Below the pieces are notes generated by a model. That model did not search any database. It had not been told where the DNA came from and saw only the letters and a list, made by a program, of their open reading frames with translations. A stretch of DNA of 47,731 nucleotides from Nonomuraea basaltis (GTDB lineage Bacteria > Actinomycetota > Actinomycetes > Streptosporangiales > Streptosporangiaceae): positions 1 to 47,731 of the forward strand of contig NZ_VCJS01000093.1 of assembly GCF_005893125.1 (NCBI RefSeq), read 5' to 3'. A program made the position numbers and the translations under genes. Position 1 is the stretch's first letter. Every line of letters starts with the position of its first letter. This document shows positions 1-6,844 of the stretch, in pieces.

Positions 1-45
1 GTATAAGAGACAGCGGCGGCAGCGTAAGAGGTGTAAAAGAGACAG
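1..45 (+). other. Nextera/Tn5 mosaic-end adapter residue at contig end
   Basis: Bases 1-13 equal the last 13 bases of the 19-base Tn5/Nextera mosaic end (AGATGTGTATAAGAGACAG). Bases 27-45 match the full 19-mer at 17 of 19 positions. Two imperfect copies so close together, followed at once by an open coding frame, are expected from untrimmed library adapter at an assembly end, not from biology. The true genomic sequence probably starts near base 46. Confidence 0.88.
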
Positions 46-47
46 GC

Positions 48-1067
48 CCCCGGCCGGTCGGCACCACCACCCTGCATCTGACCGACACCTCCCGCCCCGA
101 TCCCTGGGACCTCGACGTCGACGCCAGGGAGCTCAAGGTCACCCTGTGGTATCCGGCCAAGCAGCGCGACGGGCAGCGCTCGCCCTACATGACAGCCAAG
201 GAAGCGGAGCTCCTCCTGAAAGGCTCCGGGATCTCGACCGCGCCGTACAACACACTGAGCAACACACGAACCAACGCCGCCAAGAACGCCGACCCCTCCG
301 GGCGCAAGCTTCCGCTGGTGGTGCTCTCCCCCGGCTTCACCAAACCGATGAGCACGCTCACCTCCCTGGCCGAGGACCTCGCCAGCCGAGGCTACGTCGT
401 GGCCGGGATCGACCACACCTACGAAAGCTACGCCACCACCCTGTCCGACGGGCGGGTCGCCGAATGCCTCGCCTGCGACAGCAACACCGACCCCGGCTTC
501 GGCACCGGGCTGGTCCAGGGCCGAGCCGCCGACGTCTCCTTCGTCCTCGACCAGCTGACCTCCGAGTGGGACGGACACGACCTGATCGACCGCAAAAGGA
601 TCGCGATGGCAGGCCAGTCGATCGGCGGGGCCAGCGCCGTGGCGGCCATGGTCAAAGACCCACGCATACGCGCCGGAATCGACATGGACGGCACCACCTA
701 CGCCCGGATCCCCAAGAGCGGCCTCTCCCGGCCTTTCATGTTCCTGGGTTCGCAAGAGCATGTCCCGGGCGGCCGCGACAATTCGTGGGACCGTGACTGG
801 AAGCTGCTGACCGGGTGGAAGCGCTGGCTCGTGCTGTCGGACGCCGAACACCAGTCCTTCACCGACATCCCGCTGGTGGCAGACGTCCTCGGCCTCGAAC
901 CTCTCCCTGGCATGCTGCCCGCGGCCCGTGGCGCAGAGCTCACCCGCACCTACGTGGCGGCCTTCCTCGACCAGCACCTGAAGTCGCAGCGGCAGCCCCT
1001 CCTGGACAAGCCATCCTCACGCTACCCCGAGGCCAAGTTCTGCCCCGCGACCTGCGCTCACTCCTGA
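48..1067 (+). CDS. Alpha/beta hydrolase, PAF-acetylhydrolase/lipase-like (5' partial)
   Basis: The open frame runs unbroken from the adapter junction, reading PVGTTTLHLTD, then an Arg-Pro-Asp-Pro-Trp stretch and LKVTLWYPAK, which is the usual beginning of the mature domain in actinomycete PAF-acetylhydrolase-like lipases. The ATG at 189 is internal and would remove this conserved part, so the gene is annotated as truncated by the contig end; the missing part should hold the true start and any signal peptide. The nucleophile elbow GQSIGG (Ser codon 618-620) fits GxSxG. The later IDMDG Asp and DAEHQSF His complete a plausible catalytic triad. The product is expected to be a secreted or cytosolic esterase of unknown substrate. 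The C-terminus is intact. Confidence 0.8.
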   Translation, partial: PRPVGTTTLHLTDTSRPDPWDLDVDARELKVTLWYPAKQRDGQRSPYMTAKEAELLLKGSGISTAPYNTLSNTRTNAAKNADPSGRKLPLVVLSPGFTKPMSTLTSLAEDLASRGYVVAGIDHTYESYATTLSDGRVAECLACDSNTDPGFGTGLVQGRAADVSFVLDQLTSEWDGHDLIDRKRIAMAGQSIGGASAVAAMVKDPRIRAGIDMDGTTYARIPKSGLSRPFMFLGSQEHVPGGRDNSWDRDWKLLTGWKRWLVLSDAEHQSFTDIPLVADVLGLEPLPGMLPAARGAELTRTYVAAFLDQHLKSQRQPLLDKPSSRYPEAKFCPATCAHS

Positions 1068-1309
1068 GGCCCGGCGACGCCTGAAGCCGTCGGGGGATGC
1101 TGAAGAGGCCGGATGCCTGCCTGGCCCGGTGCACGACGGCGAGCCCGGGCCCTTGGAGAGTTGTCGCAGGCGTGGGCGACCTTGTCGTCCAGCAGGGCGT
1201 ACAGCTGGGTGGTCCCGGCGGAGGCGTGGCCGAGACGGCGGCGGACGGCCTCAATGGACACCCCGGCGTCGATGAGGTCGCGGAGGTCGCGCGGAGTCAG
1301 CCATCTCAC
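1058..1309 (-). pseudogene. Tyrosine recombinase (integrase), C-terminal remnant
   Basis: The translation contains a Leu-Ile-Asp-Ala-Gly stretch and then RRRLGHASAGTTQLYALLDD, the last part of a phage/plasmid-type tyrosine recombinase: the LGH box and the Tyr nucleophile are both visible. The core-binding domain and the RHxxR catalytic block are absent, and no continuation is seen upstream, so this is a scrap and not an active integrase. It sits back to back with the truncated lipase and next to other decayed mobile DNA. Confidence 0.6.
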
Positions 1310-1438
1310 GAAACATCAGTTAGGACGACCTGATCGACGCTTTCGTCCTGTACGCCGGCGAGCACGCGTATCGCCGCCGGGACGGCGTTGCCGCCATCCC
1401 GTTGGCACTGCTCGGGCCGTAGCCAGCACCCCTGCCGC

Positions 1439-1846
1439 TCAGGCGGGGACGGGCTCCTGGTCAGCATCGTCAAAGGGTGGATAGCTCTCGCTGCCCATTC
1501 GATCGGCCGCATCAATGTAGTCGGCAAGAGCGTCGCGGGATTGAGCGAGCCTGTCCATCTGATCGTCCAGTCGCTGCAGCCGTGACCGCATCGCGGCCAG
1601 CAACTCGGGACACCCGAGCAGCTCCGGGGCCTCTCCGACCGCACAGGGCAGCACGTACGCGATGTCCTCAGAGGACAAACCGGCACCAAGCAGGTGCCGG
1701 ATCTGCTTCACCCGCAGCACGGCGTTCTCGTCGTACTCGCGGTAACCGTTCGCGCCGCGGTCTGCCTCCAGCAGGCCTTGGGCCTCGTAGTAGCGCAACT
1801 GATGAGCGTTGACGCCCGCCCGACGACTCAGTTCCCCGATCCGCAC
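1439..1846 (-). CDS. MerR-family transcriptional regulator
   Basis: This is a 135-residue protein starting at GTG. It begins MRIGELSRRAGVNAHQLRYY, the winged helix-turn-helix of MerR, followed by EAQGLL and NGYREYDENAV, then a long dimerisation coiled coil (LRVKQIRHLLGAGLSSEDIA onward) and a C-terminal segment with two Cys (PCAVG, LGCPEL). The size and pattern fit the MerR group that senses small molecules or redox state. The Cys pair could bind metal or thiol, but spacing alone does not establish this. It is divergent from the truncated dehydrogenase at 1896, its probable former target. The 49-base divergent gap contains the self-complementary CAACGTTG. Confidence 0.85.
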   Translation of the reverse strand: MRIGELSRRAGVNAHQLRYYEAQGLLEADRGANGYREYDENAVLRVKQIRHLLGAGLSSEDIAYVLPCAVGEAPELLGCPELLAAMRSRLQRLDDQMDRLAQSRDALADYIDAADRMGSESYPPFDDADQEPVPA

Positions 1847-1895
1847 CGAAACCTCACTTGGCCTTCACACGGGTATCAACGTTGACGATGATGCC

Positions 1896-2267
1896 GTGAA
1901 CAACAATACCGATACACCCGTGACAGTCATCGGACTCGGACTGATGGGCCAGGCACTCGCCGGCGCGTTCCTGAAAGCCGGGCATCCCACAACCGTGTGG
2001 AACCGTACGACCTCCAAGGCCGGCCAGTTGGCGATCAGCACCGCCAGGATGTTGCGCTTCAGCTCCACCGACTGGGCGACCTTCCGGCCACCGGCATGGG
2101 TGAAGGCAGCCAGGAACTGGGTGCGGATGTCCAGCTCGATCAGCAGCGAGGCGTCGAGACGGACCGCGCCCACATCGCCCGGCAGCGCGTTCGCCAGGGT
2201 CTCCTCCAGGCACTCCAACGCCAGGTGCTCACCTGCCCTCAGCCAAAGTTCGGACAAAACGTTTTAA
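1896..2267 (+). pseudogene. NAD(P)-binding 6PGDH/imine-reductase-like gene, truncated to its N-terminus
   Basis: From the GTG at 1896 the frame encodes TPVTVIGLGLMGQALAGAF and GHPTTVWNRT, a Rossmann N-terminus (GLGLMG, then NRT) typical of hydroxyisobutyrate dehydrogenase, 6-phosphogluconate dehydrogenase-like and imine reductase proteins. After Lys-Ala-Gly-Gln-Leu (near 2025) the homology stops, and the rest of the frame is the antisense of a transposase scrap. About 240 residues of the expected ~290 are missing. The divergent MerR neighbour is the usual kind of partner for such genes. Confidence 0.7.
2025..2257 (-). pseudogene. Tn3-family transposase fragment
   Basis: The reverse strand reads LWLRAGEHLALECLEETL, then LLIELDIRTQFLAAFTHAGG and VELKRNILAVLIAN, which I recognise as the region of actinobacterial Tn3-type TnpA just before the catalytic part (usual pattern: ELD-RT-F--AFTH, then LKRN-LAVLIAN, TNLGL). 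It stops at the junction with the dehydrogenase gene. The join between GAVRL and LLIELD suggests an internal deletion too. No terminal repeats were found. Identification rests on motif memory only. Confidence 0.5.
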
Positions 2268-2605
2268 CCCCCCAGGCCGTAGGCGGCCGGCAGTCGCGTG
2301 TCAATAGCGGCAGGTGTGCGGCTGGACTAGCACGCCATCGTCCCCCCAGCCCCACAGAGGCAGGCCGCTTCTTACGTATAAGCACGTCAGAAACGTAAAC
2401 GTGCACCGGTGACAGTCCATGGCGGCCTGATCGGCGAAGCTCGCCAGAGATCGCCACCGCCTCCCACAAGCACGCACGCCGCCTGAGAGATACTCCCGTT
2501 TTCGCTGGTCCAGGCCTCGGCCAGGATGGGTATCGTTATTCATTTTTCTAATCGCACACGTCTCACACATGGGTAAATACTGTGAACCGTTGCACGAACT
2601 TCCTC

Positions 2606-2634
2606 TTGACGCCGGACTACGTAACGCCTACGTT
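2606..2634 (+). promoter_or_regulatory. Candidate sigma-70-type promoter
   Basis: TTGACG (2606-2611) and TACGTT (2629-2634) are separated by exactly 17 bases inside the low-GC island. Transcription would start near 2641 and run towards the rhamnosidase gene, giving a leader of roughly 450 bases. No other gene lies between. Confidence 0.45.
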
Positions 2635-2654
2635 AACGACAACGACGCCTTGCT

Positions 2655-2666
2655 TAAATCGATTTA
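2655..2666. promoter_or_regulatory. Perfect 12-bp palindrome TAAATCGATTTA, candidate operator
   Basis: A perfect dyad with a central CG lies just downstream of the predicted start site. A central CG and this size suit LacI-family operators and the position would block transcription, but no regulator gene is adjacent, so the binding protein is unknown. Confidence 0.4.
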
Positions 2667-2962
2667 CAATCTCCGCGGAGGCGCATTGTGCGAGCCTTCC
2701 GTCACCCCCATGGCCCTGAACTGGTCGTTCTCGGCCGCTCGTCCCGCGGCCCGCCCGACCGCACAGAGTTGAGCCCGCCGGACGATGTTGTGCGTTCCCC
2801 GAACCGGCGGCTACAGCATTCACCCTCACGCCGACTCATTCGGCGACCCGAGCGCCACCCTCGTGCCCGCCCACGCCGGGTCACCCCACTGACCTTCAGC
2901 GGATAGCGACCCCTTCCGCGGCGACGGACGCCGACGACGAGGCCAGCGCCTGACGATCCCTC

Positions 2963-2982
2963 CCGCCCCGCCACCGGGGCGG
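2963..2982. promoter_or_regulatory. Leader hairpin, CCGCCCCG stem
   Basis: CCGCCCCG (2963-2970) pairs perfectly with CGGGGCGG (2975-2982) around a 4-base loop in the predicted leader of the rhamnosidase mRNA. It could be an attenuator-like structure. No U-tract follows. Confidence 0.4.
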
Positions 2983-3046
2983 ATCGCCTGGCCACCTCGA
3001 GCCCTGGCCCCAGGTGCGACCCCAGGCACAAGCAGGCGAAGCACTA

Positions 3047-3073
3047 CCGGCCGGCGCGGCAAGGGCCGGCCGG
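3047..3073. promoter_or_regulatory. Hairpin abutting the rhamnosidase ribosome binding site
   Basis: CCGGCCGGC (3047-3055) pairs perfectly over 9 bases with GCCGGCCGG (3065-3073). The Shine-Dalgarno sequence GGAAGGGA begins in the next bases (near 3073-3080) and the GTG start is at 3088. The stem is all G-C, so it should form in the mRNA and could affect ribosome access. Confidence 0.5.
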
Positions 3074-3087
3074 GAAGGGAGTGATCT

Positions 3088-6000
3088 GTGTCGAAATCAC
3101 GTCGTCGGATCCGCATGCTCGCGGGACTGGGGGTGTCCTTAGCCCTTGTGGTCTCGCAGCCCTTCGGCGCTCCACCGGCCATCGCCGGCGCGCCATCGCC
3201 CGTCCAGGTCGTCGACCTCAATGTGGACGGCCGGAACGACGAATCTCTCGGCATCGACAATCCCACCCCCTCGCTGGGGTGGCGGATGCAAGAGACACGA
3301 CAAGCCGCCGCTCATCCGTGCCGCCGGCCTCTCTCGCGGGCGGCCTGTCCCGGCGACGCGCAGACCGCCTACCAGGTCCAAGCCTCGACGAGCGAGGAGA
3401 ACCTCAAGCGCGGCCGGCTGATCTGGGACTCCGGCAAGGTGAACTCCGCCGTCCAGTCCGGCGTCCGCTACGCCGGGCAGGCGCTGAGTTCGCGTCAGAA
3501 GGTCGTCTGGCACGTCCGCGTCTGGGACGCCGACAAGAAGCCATCGGACTGGAGCAAGCCCTCCTCCTTGGAGATGGGCCTGCTGCAGCAGAGTGACTGG
3601 GGCCCGGCACGCTGGATCGAGTACCCGGGCCGCACCGAAGCGCAGCCCATGCCGATCTTCGCCCGTCAGTTCGCCGTCGACCGCAGGAAGCGCGTGGCCA
3701 GTGCCCGTCTCTACCTTTCCGGCGTGGGCCTGCAGCTCCCGACGTTGAACGGCCGCAAGCTCAGCGACGAAGTGCTCGCGCCCGGCTACTCGAATTACCA
3801 GCTCTCCAGCGAGTACCGCACCTACGACATCACCGACGACCTGCGCACCGGGGCCAACACCCTCGGTGTCCGGCTCGGCAACGGCCCCGCCTACGTGCGG
3901 CGCAGCGTAACGAATCCGGCCGTCGGCCGCACGGCACCGTACTCGTGGTGGCAGAGTCAGCTGAAGGGCAGCGGCACTCTGGCCGCCGACGCCGAGGCCG
4001 GCGCGACGACCGTGAGACTCGACAATGTCGCCAACTACCACGTCGGCGGCACCGTCAACATCGACACCGGCAACGGCGGCGACAGCCTCGAATCCCGCAC
4101 CATCACCGCGATCGGCACCGCAGGCGCCGACGGCACGGGGATCACCTTTACGCCGGGGCTGTCCAAGGCACACTCCTCCGGTGCGACGGTGACCGGATCG
4201 GGCAACAACATCGCGGCAAGCGACGCGAGCGCCGGCGCCGCGGTCACACCACGCATGATCGCGCGGCTGGAGATCGGCTACAGCAACGGCTCGACGGACG
4301 TCATCGTCTCCGACCGCAGCTGGCGCACCGCCCTCGGCGCCCTCGTCACCGACGCCTGGTACTCCGGCTCCGACTATGACGCACGGCGCGAGCAGGTCGG
4401 CTGGGACCTGCCGGGCTCCGATCTGTCCGCCACCGCCAGGCGGCGCGACGGCTCGGACATGTCGTGGGTGGACGCGGGGATCGCGCCGCCCCCGAACCTC
4501 GCCACCAAGCTGGTGGCCCGCACGGCCGAGCCCGTGAAGGCGGTCGAAACGTTCACGCCGGTCTCGATGACGAACCCGGCACCGGGGACCTGGGTGTTCG
4601 ACCTCGGCCAGAACATCAGCGGGTGGCCGCAGCTGAACCTCAAGGGCACCGTGGCCGGCGGGGTCACCATCCGGATGGCGCCCGCCGAGTCACTCGCCCC
4701 CGACGGAACCGTCGACCAGGCCTCCCTCATGGGGGGAGGCGGCAACCGAGGGCGCGACCTGTTCAACACCTACACCACCGCCGGACTCCGCGGCGGAGAG
4801 ACCTGGCACCCCGACTTCAGCTACTTCGGCATGCAATGGATCCAGGTCACCGGCCTGCCGGAGGGCTACACCCCCACGAAGGACCTGATCAAAGGCATCC
4901 GGCTGCAGGCCGCCACCCCCGTGGCCGGTGAGGTCACCACCTCCAACGCCCGCGTCAACCGCATCCACAGGATGGCCCGATACTCCTTCGCGTCGAACAT
5001 GATGTCGGTGTTCACCGACTGCCCCGGCCGGGAGAAGCTGTCGTACCCGGCCGACTACACGATGCCGATGGGGGCCATCCACCGCAATTACGAGCTCGCC
5101 GCCTACCTGCGGACCACGATGCGGCACCTCGTCGAGGGACAGTCGATCGCCGACACCCCGATGCGCGGGAACGTGGCGTTGAAGACCCCGGTCTACGACT
5201 GGGGCTACAGCGGACGTTTCGGCGACGAGATCAACTGGGGCAACGCCATCATCCTGGTCCCCGCGATGCTCTACGAGCTCTACGGCGACACCGACACCAT
5301 GAAGCGGTACTACGACCAGATGGTCGACTTCGCCGACTACATCCAGCGTCAGAAGGCTGGGACGGGCGAGAACGCGCACATCGTCGACGCCGCCCTCGCC
5401 GACTGGGTCGCGGCCGACCAGACCTCGGGCCGGATCACCGGCACCTGGGGCTACTACATCATGATCACGAAGCTGGCCACGATGGCCGAGCTGACGGGTC
5501 ACACCGACGACGCCGCCCGCTACCAGGCGCTCGCCGGTGACATCAAGAACGCCTTCAACGCCCACTTCTACAACCAGGAGCTGCGCCGCTACACCAGCGC
5601 CGGTAACGCCGGCGCGACGCAGACGGCACAGGCGCTCGCGCTCGACGCCGGGATCGTCCCCGGCAGCGAACGCCAGGCGGTCCTCGACGCGCTCGTCGAG
5701 CTCGTGTACGCCTACCACCCCATCGGCGACGGTCCGCACTTCAGCGGGGGCACCATCGGCATGGCCCCGACGGTCCGCGCACTGGCCGACGGCGGCAGGG
5801 ACGACGTCCTGTGGGACCTGCTGCAAGGCGACGACCAGCCGAGTTACGGGTTCTTCATGCAGCCCACCAGCGCCAACCCCAATGGCATGACCACGATCGG
5901 CGAACAGTGGAACCGCGGGGCCTCGAAGAACCACATGATCCTCGCGCAGATCGAGGAGTGGTTCCACACCGGGCTGGCGGGCATCCGCGAGGCCGACGGC

Positions 6001-6300
6001 TCCACCGCCTACCGGCGCCTCGTCATTCAGCCCAAGCCGGTCGGCGACCTCACCTCGGTGCAGGGCAGCTACGAAGCGCCGCAGGGCACCGCCCGTTCCG
6101 CATGGACCAAGGGTGACCGATGGTTCAAGCTGACGGTCGATGTCCCCGCGAACACCACCGCTGAGGTCTGGGTGCCGGCGAAGGACTTCCGTTCCACCGT
6201 GAGCCCGCATCGGGCGAAGTTCCTGCGAATGGATGGGAACTACGCCGTGTACAACGTCCCGTCCGGTTCGTTCACCTTCATAGCCGCTACTGCCCAGTGA
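3088..6300 (+). CDS. Secreted alpha-L-rhamnosidase, glycoside hydrolase family 78
   Basis: This 1070-residue enzyme removes terminal alpha-L-rhamnose from glycosides. The GTG start has a GGAAGGGA site 7 bases upstream. A Sec signal peptide (positive MSKSRRRIRM, then a hydrophobic core, cleavage near AIAG at 31-34) sends it outside. N-terminal beta domains include a Gly/Thr/Ala-rich module at about 292-384 (LAADAEAGATTVRLD to TGITFTPGLSKAHSSGATVTG) inserted into a sandwich domain. The VFDLGQNISGW signature lies near 504. The (alpha/alpha)6 catalytic domain has TDCPGREKLSYPAD, giving Asp644, Glu649 and Asp656 at the spacing of the Bacillus RhaB acidic residues, and GEQWNRGASKNH giving general-base candidate Glu939. 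A C-terminal beta domain follows. It is monocistronic, with a terminator just after the stop. Confidence 0.92.
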   Translation: MSKSRRRIRMLAGLGVSLALVVSQPFGAPPAIAGAPSPVQVVDLNVDGRNDESLGIDNPTPSLGWRMQETRQAAAHPCRRPLSRAACPGDAQTAYQVQASTSEENLKRGRLIWDSGKVNSAVQSGVRYAGQALSSRQKVVWHVRVWDADKKPSDWSKPSSLEMGLLQQSDWGPARWIEYPGRTEAQPMPIFARQFAVDRRKRVASARLYLSGVGLQLPTLNGRKLSDEVLAPGYSNYQLSSEYRTYDITDDLRTGANTLGVRLGNGPAYVRRSVTNPAVGRTAPYSWWQSQLKGSGTLAADAEAGATTVRLDNVANYHVGGTVNIDTGNGGDSLESRTITAIGTAGADGTGITFTPGLSKAHSSGATVTGSGNNIAASDASAGAAVTPRMIARLEIGYSNGSTDVIVSDRSWRTALGALVTDAWYSGSDYDARREQVGWDLPGSDLSATARRRDGSDMSWVDAGIAPPPNLATKLVARTAEPVKAVETFTPVSMTNPAPGTWVFDLGQNISGWPQLNLKGTVAGGVTIRMAPAESLAPDGTVDQASLMGGGGNRGRDLFNTYTTAGLRGGETWHPDFSYFGMQWIQVTGLPEGYTPTKDLIKGIRLQAATPVAGEVTTSNARVNRIHRMARYSFASNMMSVFTDCPGREKLSYPADYTMPMGAIHRNYELAAYLRTTMRHLVEGQSIADTPMRGNVALKTPVYDWGYSGRFGDEINWGNAIILVPAMLYELYGDTDTMKRYYDQMVDFADYIQRQKAGTGENAHIVDAALADWVAADQTSGRITGTWGYYIMITKLATMAELTGHTDDAARYQALAGDIKNAFNAHFYNQELRRYTSAGNAGATQTAQALALDAGIVPGSERQAVLDALVELVYAYHPIGDGPHFSGGTIGMAPTVRALADGGRDDVLWDLLQGDDQPSYGFFMQPTSANPNGMTTIGEQWNRGASKNHMILAQIEEWFHTGLAGIREADGSTAYRRLVIQPKPVGDLTSVQGSYEAPQGTARSAWTKGDRWFKLTVDVPANTTAEVWVPAKDFRSTVSPHRAKFLRMDGNYAVYNVPSGSFTFIAATAQ

Positions 6301-6306
6301 TTCACA

Positions 6307-6338
6307 GGATCCCGGTCTCCATACGGAGACCGGGATCC
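6307..6338 (+). terminator. Intrinsic terminator hairpin after the rhamnosidase gene
   Basis: A perfect 14-bp stem (GGATCCCGGTCTCC and its complement) encloses the loop ATAC and starts 6 bases after the stop codon. No T-run follows, which is common for actinomycete terminators. Confidence 0.8.
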
Positions 6339-6499
6339 AGCATGCTCAAGATGGGACTATTGGTTAATCGACGCCCTTGCGGTCTGCGGGTGGAGCGGCG
6401 CCCTTCTGGACCGTGCGGGAACACGAGGCCGCGCTGACGGTAACCGTCTCAAGAGGACGTCATGAAATTCGTTGTTCCGTGGCGTCGTCAGGCGAGTTC

Positions 6500-6703
6500 G
6501 CAGGTCCAACCGGAGGCCCTCGACGCGCTCGCCCGTCAGGTAGCTCGTCCACGTGCCGTCGGGACGGCATCAGGCGGAGCTTGAGTCTCGTGAACAGCCG
6601 GGTCACCTCCACGGCCTCCTCGCCGAAGGCCCACGGCACGCGGTAGGACGATGAGCCGTGCAGCCGCGAGGGGGAGGACATGAGCCCGAAGGCGACCCAG
6701 CGC
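6500..6703 (-). pseudogene. Decayed GH31 alpha-xylosidase/alpha-glucosidase fragment
   Basis: On the minus strand, Lys-Arg-Trp-Val-Ala-Phe-Gly-Leu is followed by SRLHGSSSYRVPW, EEAVEV and RLKLRLMP, the YicI-type alpha-xylosidase segment between the catalytic barrel strands. Right after LMP the frame shifts, and the other frame reads PDGTWTSYLTGERVEG, the post-barrel segment normally some tens of residues further on. An internal deletion plus a frameshift therefore joined distant parts. Nothing of the N-terminal half or catalytic Asp motifs remains. It fills most of the gap between the rhamnosidase terminator and the PhoD gene and suggests that xyloside-degrading genes were once here. Confidence 0.75.
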
Positions 6704-6844
6704 TTACATGATCACCCACAACTGCGAAACACGAGGGACCGTGGGCGATCATTAAGCACAAATCCACGATATTTCAACCTCTTGATCACTTCCGGCTTCT
6801 GTGTTCATGGTGGGGTACGCACCATGATCGACAGGAGCTCGCGC

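Larger units (their letters stand above)
2268..3087. other. Long intergenic/leader region upstream of the rhamnosidase
   Basis: About 820 bases carry no convincing gene. The stretch 2530-2680 is clearly lower in GC than its surroundings and holds a candidate promoter and a 12-base palindrome. The distal part (2900-3087) is GC-rich and holds two strong hairpins. Short open frames here lack recognisable motifs or codon bias. Confidence 0.6.

Noticed and set aside
2569..2772. 67-residue plus-strand ORF in the low-GC island
   Set aside because: No Shine-Dalgarno, no family resemblance, and it overlaps the predicted promoter and operator.
4690..6210. 506-residue minus-strand open frame inside the rhamnosidase gene
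   Set aside because: High-GC antisense artefact; no motif or start signal, and the plus strand is a well-supported GH78 enzyme.
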